A stretch of 36,889 nucleotides of DNA from Pseudomonadota bacterium (GCA_023432855.1 JAEZEZ010000017.1:1-36889); one strand, 5' to 3'; shown: positions 15,986-23,540, counted from the stretch's first letter. Numbers and translations: made by a program. The notes: generated by a model from the letters alone, not told the origin.

Positions 15986-16347
15986 ACCAGCCCCGTCTCG
16001 GTCAGCTTGGATTCCAGGATGTCGCCGTCGAAGGGCTTCATCACGTATTCGTCGGCGCCGGCCGCCAGCGCCTCGCGGATGCGCACGGGCTCGGTCTCGG
16101 CGGTGCAGAAGATGACCTTCGGACGCATGCCGCCGGGCTCGGCGCGAAGCTGGCGCAGGAAAGTCAGGCCGTCCATCACCGGCATCACCCAGTCGAGCAG
16201 GACGGCGTCGGGCATGTCGGCGCGGCAATAGGCCAGCGCCTCGACCCCGTCGGCCGCCTCGGCGACCTCGAAGTCCAGCTCCTCCAGGATGCGGCGCGCG
16301 ACCTTCCGGATGATCCGGCTGTCGTCGACGATCAGGCAGGTCTTCAT
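15982..16347 (-). CDS. cheY: single-domain response regulator (CheY-like)
   Basis: A 121-residue receiver with no output domain. The acidic pair Asp8-Asp9, phosphoacceptor Asp52 (LLDWVMP), Thr82 (FCTAE) and Lys104 (MKPF) are all present. It lies between chpT and cheR. Its location allows phosphorylation by a chemotaxis kinase, by ChpT or by both; the sequence alone does not decide. The 97 bases upstream contain no clear promoter, so it probably shares the chpT transcript. Several Caulobacter CheY-like proteins are not motor switches, so the gene symbol is a class name. Confidence 0.88.
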   Translation of the reverse strand: MKTCLIVDDSRIIRKVARRILEELDFEVAEAADGVEALAYCRADMPDAVLLDWVMPVMDGLTFLRQLRAEPGGMRPKVIFCTAETEPVRIREALAAGADEYVMKPFDGDILESKLTETGLV

Positions 16348-16444
16348 GCGGAAGGCGGGCTCCAGACACGGCGGGCGGAGCGCTGGCGCGCCACCCCCCG
16401 ACTCTGCCGCATGCTGGCCGCCGCCGGTTAAGGAGTCGTTTGGA

Positions 16445-17125
16445 CTAGCCGGGAATCCGGACTTCCAGGCGCACCATTTCCTCGCCGGTCTCGGCCTCGA
16501 GCTCGCCGCCCGCCTCGCGCACCACCTCGTACAGCCAGAAGCCCTGGATCCACTGGCCCGCCAGCCCCTCGGTCAGCGCCTCGCCCTTCAGGCCGGTCAG
16601 GGCCTCGGCCTTGAGCCGGGCGCGCGGGCCGCGGGACTCCGCGACCATGCGCAGCGTGTCGCCGTCCTCGCGCACCGAGATCGTGGTCGTCCCGCCCGTG
16701 GGCAGGGCGCCGCCGCCGATCTGGGCGAGATTCAGCAGGGCGCGGGCCGCCGGCTTCTCGAAGACGCCGACGCCGACATCCCACGCCAGCTCGGCGCGCA
16801 TGTGTGAGAACGCCTCGCGGACGAGCTTCTCCAGCTCCGCGGCGTCGAACCGCTCGGCCGTGGTCGCCGCGCCGTAGGCCACGCGGGCGAAGTTGACGAT
16901 CTGGACCAGCTTCTCGGCGCTGGCCCCGATCAGCGCCATGGCGTCCTCGCGCATGTCCTGGGCCGACGGATCCTTCAGCAGATCCAGCCCGGAGACGATG
17001 GCGCCCGAGGGGCTGATGAAGTCGTGGCAGAGCTTGGCGGCGATGAAGGACGCCAGGGCCGTGCCCCGGGGGAGTTCGTCTTCCGGCGTTTCCGGATGCG
17101 GCTGGACGGGATCGGTCAGGGTCAT
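16445..17125 (-). CDS. chpT: histidine phosphotransferase ChpT
   Basis: A 226-residue protein. In Caulobacter, ChpT passes phosphate from the hybrid kinase CckA to the master regulator CtrA and to CpdR. The motif ASFIAAKLCHDFISPSGAIVSGLDLL puts the phosphorylated His at residue 34, close to the known position. The C-terminal part (RLKAEALTGLKGEALTEGLAGQWIQ) is a degenerate ATPase-like fold, as expected of ChpT. The ATG at 17125 has an AGAGG site seven bases before it; the frame is open 17 codons further but the extension is not typical. It is divergent from cysQ and leads the chpT-cheY-cheR unit. Confidence 0.9.
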   Translation of the reverse strand: MTLTDPVQPHPETPEDELPRGTALASFIAAKLCHDFISPSGAIVSGLDLLKDPSAQDMREDAMALIGASAEKLVQIVNFARVAYGAATTAERFDAAELEKLVREAFSHMRAELAWDVGVGVFEKPAARALLNLAQIGGGALPTGGTTTISVREDGDTLRMVAESRGPRARLKAEALTGLKGEALTEGLAGQWIQGFWLYEVVREAGGELEAETGEEMVRLEVRIPG

Positions 17126-17189
17126 GCGGCGCCTCTGCAACTGCGGCCAAACTGCGATGATTTGCGTCTTCTTCAAACCCTGGCGGCGC

Positions 17190-17206
17190 CCTAGGTTCGC
17201 GCCGTG
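17190..17206 (+). promoter_or_regulatory. leaderless-type promoter/start at cysQ
   Basis: CCTAGGTTCGCGCC is followed directly by the GTG start at 17204. No ribosome-binding site is present. The CTAG core fits a Caulobacter GCTA-type -10 box placed so that transcription would begin at or beside the start codon. An almost identical arrangement is found at 20406-20422. Confidence 0.5.
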
Positions 17207-18001
17207 ACCGATTCAGCCGCCATCTCCAGCCCCGCCGCGACCGCCGACGTCGGCCGGGTCCTCGCCGACATCTGCGAGGAAGCCTCGGCGCTCATCCTGC
17301 CGTATTTCCGCGCCGAGATCGCCGTGGACCACAAGGCGGACGCCAGTCCGGTGACCGAGGCCGACCACGCCGCCGAGGCGCTCATCCTCGAGCGCCTGGC
17401 CAAGGCCTTCCCCGACATTCCCGTGGTGGCCGAGGAGGACGTCTGTCGCGAGGGCGCGCCCTCGACCATCGCCCGCACCTTCCTGCTCGTCGATCCGCTC
17501 GACGGAACCAAGGGCTTCCTGCGCGGCACCGAGGCGTTCACCGTCAACATCGGCCTGGTCGAGGACAGCCGGCCGGTCGCCGGCGCCGTCGCCGCCCCGG
17601 CCTCAGGCGTGGTCTGGTTCACCGGCAAGGACGGCGCCTTCCGCCGCCGCTTCGGCGAGACCGCCACGACCCGTGTACGCGTGCGCCAGAAGCCGGCCGA
17701 GGGCGGGGTCGCCCTGGTCAGCCACACCCTGACCGAGGAAGAGGCCACACGCCTGGCCGCGCGCCACGGCTGCCCCAACTGGCAGGGCATGGATTCCTCG
17801 GTGAAGTTCTGCCTGATCGCGGAAGGGCGCGCCGACATCTATCCGCGGCCCGGCCGCACCATGGAATGGGACACCGCCGCGGCCCAGGCCGTGCTGGAAG
17901 CCGCGGGCGGCCGCGTCATCACCGAGGAGGGCACGCCGCTTTCCTACGGCAAGGCGGACGCGGGCTTCGCCAACCCCGGCTTCCTCGCGGTCGGCGGCTG
18001 A
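17204..18001 (+). CDS. cysQ: 3'(2'),5'-bisphosphate nucleotidase CysQ / inositol monophosphatase family
   Basis: A 265-residue magnesium-dependent phosphatase. CysQ removes the 3'-phosphate of PAP and PAPS and so controls sulfate assimilation by-products. Metal-binding residues are Glu77-Glu78-Asp79 (VVAEED), Asp97-Pro-Leu-Asp100-Gly-Thr (VDPLDGTKGF) and the C-terminal WDTAAAQAVLEAAGG. The KGF after DPLDGT is typical of CysQ rather than of inositol phosphatases. The GTG start has a leaderless-type upstream sequence. The cysK gene follows after 82 bases, which supports a sulfur role. Histidinol phosphatase activity is a less likely alternative. Confidence 0.88.
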   Translation: MTDSAAISSPAATADVGRVLADICEEASALILPYFRAEIAVDHKADASPVTEADHAAEALILERLAKAFPDIPVVAEEDVCREGAPSTIARTFLLVDPLDGTKGFLRGTEAFTVNIGLVEDSRPVAGAVAAPASGVVWFTGKDGAFRRRFGETATTRVRVRQKPAEGGVALVSHTLTEEEATRLAARHGCPNWQGMDSSVKFCLIAEGRADIYPRPGRTMEWDTAAAQAVLEAAGGRVITEEGTPLSYGKADAGFANPGFLAVGG

Positions 18002-18053
18002 ATTTTCCGCACGCCTGCGACTGGCGGCCGCAGCCCTCGCGCGCCATGTAGTC

Positions 18054-18075
18054 CCTTCGCAGAGCCAGCGAAGGA
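18054..18075 (+). promoter_or_regulatory. hairpin over the cysK ribosome-binding site
   Basis: CCTTCGC (18054-18060) can pair with GCGAAGG (18068-18074) around a seven-base loop. The second arm contains GAAGGA (18070-18075), the cysK ribosome-binding site, eight bases before the ATG. A folded leader would hide the site, so translation may depend on unfolding it. No riboswitch class was recognised. Confidence 0.5.
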
Positions 18076-18083
18076 TCTTCCCC

Positions 18084-19076
18084 ATGACCGATAGCGCCGC
18101 CTCCGGCCGCTACGACGCCGCCCGCCACCGCAAGGCCGGCCGCGGGCGCATCTTCCCTTCCCTCCTGGACACCATCGGCGACACGCCCCTGGTGGGCCTG
18201 CCGCGGCTGTCCGCCGAGGAGAAGCCGAAGGGCGAGGTCGTCGCCAAGCTGGAGTTCTTCAATCCGATCGCTTCGGTGAAGGACCGCATCGGCGTGGCCA
18301 TGATCGAGGCGCTGGAACAGACCGGCCGCCTGAAGCCCGGCGGCGTGATCATCGAACCGACCAGCGGCAACACGGGCATCGCCCTGGCGTTCGTGGCCGC
18401 CGCCAAGGGCTATCCGCTGGTCCTGGTCATGCCGGAATCCATGTCCATGGAGCGGCGCAAGATGCTGGCGCTGCTGGGCGCCCGGCTCGAGCTGACGCCC
18501 GCCGACAAGGGCATGAAGGGCGCGATCGCCCGGGCGGAGGAGCTGCTGGCGGCCACGCCCGGCGCGGTGATGCCGCAGCAGTTCGACAACGCCGCCAACC
18601 CCGAGATCCACCGGGTCTCCACCGCCGAGGAGATCTGGAACGACACCGACGGTCGCGTCGACGTCGTCGTCTCGGGCGTCGGCACCGGCGGCACCATCAC
18701 CGGCGTCGGCCAGGTGCTGAAGTCGCGCAAGCCGTCGGTGAAGATGATCGCCGTCGAGCCGGACGCCTCGCCGGTGCTGTCCGGCGGCGCGCCCGGTCCG
18801 CACAAGATCCAGGGCATCGGCGCGGGCTTCATCCCCTCCATCGTCGACCGAGGCGTCATCGACGGCGTCGAGCAGGTGTCCAACGAGGACGCCTTCGCCA
18901 TGGCCCGACGGGTGGCGCGCATCGAGGGGCTGCCGGTGGGCATATCGTCGGGCGCGGCGCTGACGGCGGCCTTCCGGCTGGCGGCGCGCGACGAGTACGC
19001 GGGCAAGCTGATCGTGACGATCATTCCGAGCTTCGCCGAGCGCTACCTGTCGACGGCGCTGTTCGAGGACCTCTAG
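18084..19076 (+). CDS. cysK: cysteine synthase A (O-acetylserine sulfhydrylase)
   Basis: A 330-residue pyridoxal-phosphate enzyme that makes cysteine from O-acetylserine and sulfide. The PLP lysine is Lys66 (ASVKDRIG), the substrate loop is TSGNTGIA at 93-100, and the phosphate-binding glycine loop is SGVGTGGTITG. The Asn in EFFNPIASVKD is conserved. The N-terminus has about 25 residues before the canonical start of the fold. It follows cysQ. A hairpin overlaps its ribosome-binding site. Confidence 0.95.
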   Translation: MTDSAASGRYDAARHRKAGRGRIFPSLLDTIGDTPLVGLPRLSAEEKPKGEVVAKLEFFNPIASVKDRIGVAMIEALEQTGRLKPGGVIIEPTSGNTGIALAFVAAAKGYPLVLVMPESMSMERRKMLALLGARLELTPADKGMKGAIARAEELLAATPGAVMPQQFDNAANPEIHRVSTAEEIWNDTDGRVDVVVSGVGTGGTITGVGQVLKSRKPSVKMIAVEPDASPVLSGGAPGPHKIQGIGAGFIPSIVDRGVIDGVEQVSNEDAFAMARRVARIEGLPVGISSGAALTAAFRLAARDEYAGKLIVTIIPSFAERYLSTALFEDL

Positions 19077-19084
19077 CGAAATCC

Positions 19085-19353
19085 CCTTCCCTCCTTGGAG
19101 GGAAGGAGGGCCCCGCGCATCGGAGGCGCGGCAGCGCCGGAGATCCTCGCGCGGGAGGAAGAGTGGCGTGCGCGCAGCGCACTCTTTCCGCCGGCGCCAC
19201 TCACATCCGTAGCTTCCGGGCGCTGGCGCGCCCGCTACCACTCTTCCTCCGGGATGAGCCTGCGCGGCTGACGCCGCTCCGGCATCCCGGGACCTCCTTC
19301 CCTCCAGGGAGGGAAGGACGAGGCGCCATTCCCTTCCCTCCCTGGAGGGAAGG
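19085..19353. repeat. hairpin-bounded intergenic repeat, copy B (inverted)
   Basis: An element of about 270 bases after cysK. Three copies of a 22-base hairpin, CCTTCCCTCC-NN-GGAGGGAAGG, lie at 19085-19106 (loop TT), 19296-19317 (loop AG) and 19332-19353 (loop CT). Between the first two, read on the minus strand, are the same blocks as copy A: GGTCCC..ATGCCGGAG (about 19278-19294), CCCGCGCGAGGATCT (about 19141-19155) and CTCCGATGCGCGGGGCCCT (about 19107-19125). The middle part differs from copy A and includes further GC-rich inverted sequences. A 70-codon open frame crosses it but shows no protein character. Confidence 0.7.
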
Positions 19354-19404
19354 ACGCCAGCGCGAGCCAGCGTGACCATTGCAGCGGTGTAACTCGACAG
19401 GCCG

Positions 19405-19448
19405 CGCTTTGGCCTGAAAGCGTCGCCATTCCCGCAGCTTGGGAATGG
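19405..19448 (+). promoter_or_regulatory. tandem hairpins in the leader of the DUF1349 gene
   Basis: Two adjacent perfect hairpins: CGCTTT (19405-19410) with AAAGCG (19417-19422), and CCATTCCC (19426-19433) with GGGAATGG (19441-19448). The second ends 14 bases before the ATG at 19463 and touches the GGGAGA that could serve as ribosome-binding site. This and the repeat together fill the 386-base gap between cysK and the DUF1349 gene. Confidence 0.5.
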
Positions 19449-19462
19449 GAGACCTCACATCC

Positions 19463-20350
19463 ATGCGTGCATTGCTGCTTTCGGCGGCCGTCCTTCTGGC
19501 CGCCGCCGCTTCGCCTGCCCTGGCCGCCGACGATCTGACGGCGCTCAGCGACGAGTTCGACGGAACGGCCCTGTCGAGCGACTGGAAGGTCTTCCACGAA
19601 ACCTACGGCTGGCCGGACAAGGTGAAGGCGCTCGACGTCGGCGAGACCACGCCCGGCGCCCTGCACGTCGAGCCCTATGACGTGGCTTGGGTGCGTGATC
19701 TGGTGGGGCCGTTCTGGTTCAAGGAGGTCGTGGGCGACTTCGACGTGCGCGCCCGGGTGCGGGTGCGCGGCAAGGACGGGCCGATCCCCGGCGGGACCTG
19801 GTCGCTGGGCGGGCTGTTCGCGCGCACGCCCAATCGCAACACGGCGGCCGAGTGGCAGCCCTTCCGCGAGAACTGGCAGTTCATCACCACCGGCGTGGGC
19901 CAGGTCGCCGGCGAGCAGATGTTCGAGACCAAGGCTACCTACAACAGCTTTTCGTCGCTGAAGCTCAGGCCTGCGCCGACCGGTTGGGTCGAGCTGCGCA
20001 TGGTCCGGGTCGGCATGGCCATCGTGGTGCTGGCGCGCGAGGACGGCGGCGAGTGGCAGGTGCGCGACCGCTTCTACCGCATGGAGGGGCGGCCCCACAT
20101 GCAGGTGGGCCTGGTCGCCTACACCTCCAGCCCCGACGTGGACGACAGCGGGCCGGAGAACCCGGTCATTATCAACACCGGCCTGAACACCGAAGCGCGG
20201 GTGGACATGGTGCTGGAGGTCGACTGGATCCGCTTCGCGCGGCCGAAGCTCGAAGGACCCCGCGACTGGTACGCCCAGGTTTCCGGCGGCAATCCGCTGA
20301 CCGATCCGAACCTGACCGAGGCCGAGATCCTGGCGCTGGTCGGAGCGTAG
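19463..20350 (+). CDS. secreted DUF1349-like (concanavalin-fold) protein
   Basis: A 295-residue exported protein. A clear signal peptide (MRALLLSAAVLLAAAASPALA) is followed by LSDEFDGTALSSDWKVFHE, the usual opening of DUF1349/LamG-like beta-sandwich domains. Later strands include FDVRARVRVRG and VGLVAYTSSPD. Its job may be carbohydrate binding in the periplasm or outside the cell, but this is inference from the fold. The ATG at 19463 was chosen because it begins the signal peptide; an ATG eight codons upstream would spoil it. An inverted repeat follows the stop at 20366-20384. Confidence 0.7.
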   Translation: MRALLLSAAVLLAAAASPALAADDLTALSDEFDGTALSSDWKVFHETYGWPDKVKALDVGETTPGALHVEPYDVAWVRDLVGPFWFKEVVGDFDVRARVRVRGKDGPIPGGTWSLGGLFARTPNRNTAAEWQPFRENWQFITTGVGQVAGEQMFETKATYNSFSSLKLRPAPTGWVELRMVRVGMAIVVLAREDGGEWQVRDRFYRMEGRPHMQVGLVAYTSSPDVDDSGPENPVIINTGLNTEARVDMVLEVDWIRFARPKLEGPRDWYAQVSGGNPLTDPNLTEAEILALVGA

Positions 20351-20365
20351 GGCGCCGGACCCGCG

Positions 20366-20384
20366 CCTTACCCAAAGAGTAAGG
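20366..20384. promoter_or_regulatory. inverted repeat upstream of the monooxygenase gene
   Basis: CCTTAC-CCAAAGA-GTAAGG is a perfect six-base inverted repeat. It lies 36-54 bases before the ATG at 20420, where the -35 region would be if the transcript is leaderless. It could be an operator or a weak terminator for the preceding gene; there is no U-tract. Confidence 0.4.
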
Positions 20385-20405
20385 ATTTCCCCGGCGGGCG
20401 CGCCT

Positions 20406-20422
20406 GCTAGGGTCGCGCCATG
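20406..20422 (+). promoter_or_regulatory. leaderless-type promoter/start at the monooxygenase gene
   Basis: GCTAGGGTCGCGCC is immediately followed by the ATG at 20420. Thirteen bases (CTAGGGTCGCGCC) match the cysQ start region at 17191-17203 with one difference and have the same distance to the start codon. There is no ribosome-binding site. Confidence 0.5.
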
Positions 20423-21637
20423 CGGGCGGGTGTCGTGGGCTGCGGGATCGGGGGGATGGCGGCGGCGCTGGCGTTGGCGCGACGCGGCTGGTCCGTGACC
20501 GTGCTGGAGGCGTTCGAGCGGCCCGGCCCCGTGGGCTCCGGCCTGCTGCTGCAGCCGTCCGGCCTCGGCGCGCTCGGCGCCCTGGGGCTGGCCGACGCGG
20601 CGCTGGCCTGTGGCGCGCGGGTCGACCGGCTGGACGGCAAGGACCCGCAGGGCCGCCAGGTTCTGCTCATGGACTACGCCCGCTGGCGGCGCGACGCGTT
20701 CGGCCTGGGCATCCACCGCGCCGTGCTGTTCGATCTGCTGCACCAGGCGTTGCCGGCGGCGGGGATCGAGGTGGTCACTTCGGCCCAGGTCACGGCGGTC
20801 GAGGACTTCGCCCGGCCGGTGGTCGGCGACGCGGCCGGCCGCAGCTTCGGCCCGTTCGACCTGCTGGTGGCCGCCGACGGCCAGGCTTCGACCCTGCGGC
20901 CGCTGCTCAACCCTCGGGCCCGGGCGCCGCTCTATCCCTGGGGCGCGGTGTGGGGAAACTGCGCCGATCCGGAGGGCCGTTTCGACGGCGTGCTGGGCCA
21001 GCGTTATCGCCGCGCCGAGATCATGCTGGGGGTCCTCCCCATCGGCCGGGGGCCGGACGCCGCGGCGGGCCGCCAGGTCAGCCTGTTCTGGTCGCTGCCC
21101 ACTGCGGACATGGACGCCTTCTTCCAGGGCGACCTCGGGGCGTGGAAGGCCGAGGCCGCGGCCTGCTGGCCTGCCGTCGAGCCGCTGCTGGCGCAGATCG
21201 GGTCGCTGAGCCAGCTCGCGCCGGCGCGCTACCGCGACGTTTCGTCCGGGCGCTGGTCGCGCGGCGCCTGCGTCCTCATCGGCGACGCGGCGCACGGCAC
21301 CAGCCCCCAGCTCGGCCAGGGGGCGAACCTGGCGCTGGTCGACGCGGTGGAGCTGGCCGCGCGGGTGGAGCGGGCGGCGCGCCCCGTCGCCGTCAGCCTC
21401 GCCGCCTACCAGCGGCGCAGGCGCGCGCACACGGCCTGGTACCAGATCGCCTCGCGCTGGCTGACGCCGATGTTCCAGTCGCACGGGCGAGGCTGGGCCA
21501 TGCTGCGCGACCTGGCGCTCGTGCCCGCGGCGCGGCTGCCGGTCGTCGGGCGGATGACGGCGGCGACGCTGGCGGGCATGGCGCGTTTCCCCTGGGCAGG
21601 GCGTTTCAGCTTCGAACGCACACGCGGGGTTAACTGA
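20420..21637 (+). CDS. FAD-dependent monooxygenase (UbiH/salicylate-hydroxylase type)
   Basis: A 405-residue group A flavoprotein hydroxylase. The N-terminal GCGIGG at residues 7-12 and Glu30 at the end of the second strand bind the ADP part of FAD. The central segment LLVAADGQASTLRPLL corresponds to the DG motif. GDAAHGTSPQLGQGANLALVDA is the GD motif that contacts the flavin ribityl chain. The substrate is unknown; relatives hydroxylate aromatic rings. The start lies on a leaderless-type promoter. It is followed by a DUF2336 gene after 22 bases. Confidence 0.9.
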   Translation: MRAGVVGCGIGGMAAALALARRGWSVTVLEAFERPGPVGSGLLLQPSGLGALGALGLADAALACGARVDRLDGKDPQGRQVLLMDYARWRRDAFGLGIHRAVLFDLLHQALPAAGIEVVTSAQVTAVEDFARPVVGDAAGRSFGPFDLLVAADGQASTLRPLLNPRARAPLYPWGAVWGNCADPEGRFDGVLGQRYRRAEIMLGVLPIGRGPDAAAGRQVSLFWSLPTADMDAFFQGDLGAWKAEAAACWPAVEPLLAQIGSLSQLAPARYRDVSSGRWSRGACVLIGDAAHGTSPQLGQGANLALVDAVELAARVERAARPVAVSLAAYQRRRRAHTAWYQIASRWLTPMFQSHGRGWAMLRDLALVPAARLPVVGRMTAATLAGMARFPWAGRFSFERTRGVN

Positions 21638-21659
21638 AGCCGGGGTTCACTGCGCCGGA

Positions 21660-22883
21660 ATGCCCACGCTTGAACCCGCGTCCGAGATTCCGGAGGAGAC
21701 CGGAGCCCCGCCCCCCTCCCGGGCGCGCAAGTCGCTGCTCAAGCGACTGGCCGACGTGGTGTCCCTGCCGGCCAGCCGGGTCAACGCCTTCGAACGGGCC
21801 ATGACGGCCGACCTGCTGGTGGAGATGCTGCGCGAGGCCGAGCCCGAGGAGCGGGTCCGTGTGGCCCAGCGACTGTCCCCGCTGGCGGAGATCCCGAACT
21901 CCCTGGTGCGCCTGCTGCTGCGCGACGAGATCGCCATCGCCGGGTTGCTCATCGAGGACTGCGCCTCGCTGACCGACGCCGACCTGGTGTCCTGCGCCAT
22001 CGACATGGGGACGGAGCACCGCGTGGCCATCGCTCACCGCAAGGGCGTGAGCGAGGTCGTGGCCGAGGTGCTGGTCAGCGATTGCGAGCCGGAGGTGCTG
22101 TCGGCGCTGCTGAACAACGCGACCGCGCGCCTGTCCCAGCCGGCGGTGGAAACCGTGGTCATCGCCACGCGCGACCACCCTTCCCTCGTCCCCCTGTTGC
22201 TGCGGCGGGCCGAACTGCGCCCGTCGGGGGCCTACATCATGTTCTGGTGGTGCGACGACGAGGCCCGCCGCACCATCCTGTCGCGCTTCGCGGTGTCGCG
22301 CGAAGTGCTGCAGGAGGCGGTCGACGACGTCTTCCCCCAGGCGGCCAAGGAGAACTGGCAGGATCCGCTGGTGCGCAAGGCGCTGCAGTTCATCGAGCGG
22401 CGCCAGCGCAACCGGGCCGCCATCGAGAAGTCGCCCTACGACAGCCTGGAACACGCCGTGGAGGCCGCGGAAGCCGGGCTGGACCGCAAGCTGGTGCAGG
22501 AGATCGCCTATCTCGCGGGCCTGAAGCCCTCGACCGCCGCCAAGCTGCTGGGCGACGCCGGCGGCGAGCCCGTGGCGGTGCTGTGCAAGGCGACCGGCCT
22601 GCCCAAGTCCTGCGTTCGCAGCCTGTGGCGCGCGGTGAAACGGCCCGAGACCCTGGCCGACGGCTCGCCCGCGCCCGACCTCGAACGGGTCATGATCACC
22701 TACGACATGCTGGCGGTAGATCGCGCCCAGACCGTGTTGCGATACTGGAACTGGGCCCTGTCGTCGGCCCTGACGCCCTCGCTGATCAAGGCCATACGGG
22801 AAGGCGACGACACGTCGCTGGACGAATACTCTGTGCCCCAGCGGGCCGCCATGCTGGCTCTCGGAGACGACTTCCGGAGCTGA
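21660..22883 (+). CDS. DUF2336 domain-containing protein
   Basis: A 407-residue soluble protein of helical-repeat character. The first two thirds resemble the DUF2336 pattern common in Caulobacterales and other alphaproteobacteria: SLLKRLADVV, LVEMLREAEPEERVRVAQRLSPL, and repeated short helices with V-x-x-x-V-L. The C-terminal part (LGDAGGEPVAVLCKATGLPKSCVRSLWRAV) resembles the end of the second DUF2336 gene at 35146. The function is unknown. It lies 22 bases behind the flavin monooxygenase and upstream of mucR. Confidence 0.75.
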   Translation: MPTLEPASEIPEETGAPPPSRARKSLLKRLADVVSLPASRVNAFERAMTADLLVEMLREAEPEERVRVAQRLSPLAEIPNSLVRLLLRDEIAIAGLLIEDCASLTDADLVSCAIDMGTEHRVAIAHRKGVSEVVAEVLVSDCEPEVLSALLNNATARLSQPAVETVVIATRDHPSLVPLLLRRAELRPSGAYIMFWWCDDEARRTILSRFAVSREVLQEAVDDVFPQAAKENWQDPLVRKALQFIERRQRNRAAIEKSPYDSLEHAVEAAEAGLDRKLVQEIAYLAGLKPSTAAKLLGDAGGEPVAVLCKATGLPKSCVRSLWRAVKRPETLADGSPAPDLERVMITYDMLAVDRAQTVLRYWNWALSSALTPSLIKAIREGDDTSLDEYSVPQRAAMLALGDDFRS

Positions 22884-22933
22884 GGCTGCACCGGGAGCGA
22901 CACCCGCGCTGGTTGTTTCGACAACAACGCCGC

Positions 22934-22949
22934 GCTGAGGCTCCTCAGC
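22934..22949. promoter_or_regulatory. inverted repeat between DUF2336 and mucR
   Basis: GCTGAGG-CT-CCTCAGC is a seven-base perfect inverted repeat. A weaker hairpin, GTTGT-TTCG-ACAAC, lies just upstream at about 22912-22925. They may terminate the DUF2336 transcript or act as an operator for mucR, whose TACAAT -10-like box is at 23002-23007. The 208-base gap is clearly richer in A and T than its surroundings. Confidence 0.4.
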
Positions 22950-23091
22950 TCAATTGTGCAATACTGCCCTCGCGGCCAGTCTTTTTGCTCACGTCTGTTG
23001 TTACAATGTGCGAATATGGCTATGGACGTCGGCAACGGACCAAGTCTACGGACCGATCCGCCCCTCCTTGAACCGATCGCGGGCCAATCCA

Positions 23092-23511
23092 ATGGACGAA
23101 AAAGCTGAAATCATCGAGATGACGACGGACATCGTGTCCGCCTACCTCGCCAACAACACGGTCGCGGCCGCCGAACTGCCGGGCCTGATCCAGAGCGTCC
23201 ACCGCGCGCTCAGCACCGTGTCGTCCGGCGTCGACGCCTCCCAGCCCGCGCCGAAGGATCCGGCCGTGCCGGTGAAGAAGTCCATCACCCCGGACTTCCT
23301 CGTGTGCCTGGAGGACGGCCGCAAGTTCAAGTCGCTGAAGCGCCACCTGCGCACCAAGTACAACATGAGCCCCGAGGAATACCGCTCCAAGTGGGGCCTG
23401 CCGAAGGACTATCCGATGGTCGCCCCGAACTACGCCAAGGCGCGTTCGGACCTGGCCAAGCAGATGGGCCTGGGTCAGGGCGGCCGCAAACCCGCCCGCA
23501 AGGGCCGCTGA
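23092..23511 (+). CDS. mucR: MucR/Ros family transcriptional regulator
   Basis: A 139-residue DNA-binding protein. MucR proteins bind AT-rich DNA; in Caulobacter they work with SciP to repress G1-phase genes. The C-terminal domain SITPDFLVCLEDGRKFKSLKRHLRTKYNMSPEEYRSKWGLP (about residues 63-103) is the Ros zinc-finger fold. Of the classic CxxC...H...H ligands, one Cys and one His (KRHL) remain, while CLED and RTKY replace the others, so it is probably a zinc-independent variant. The ATG at 23092 gives the family N-terminus and the reading frame further up is non-coding. No ribosome-binding site is obvious. Confidence 0.93.
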   Translation: MDEKAEIIEMTTDIVSAYLANNTVAAAELPGLIQSVHRALSTVSSGVDASQPAPKDPAVPVKKSITPDFLVCLEDGRKFKSLKRHLRTKYNMSPEEYRSKWGLPKDYPMVAPNYAKARSDLAKQMGLGQGGRKPARKGR

Positions 23512-23540
23512 GCCGACCTTCAGCGCTGAAAGACCGAAGA

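Noticed and set aside
15038..16231. A 397-codon open frame opposite cheR and cheY
   Set aside because: Low-complexity shadow of the chemotaxis genes with no start signal or domain; it also crosses repeat copy A.
19163..19375. A 70-codon frame in repeat copy B
   Set aside because: It consists of translated hairpin repeats (FPPGREGR, FPPWREGR) and has no ribosome-binding site.
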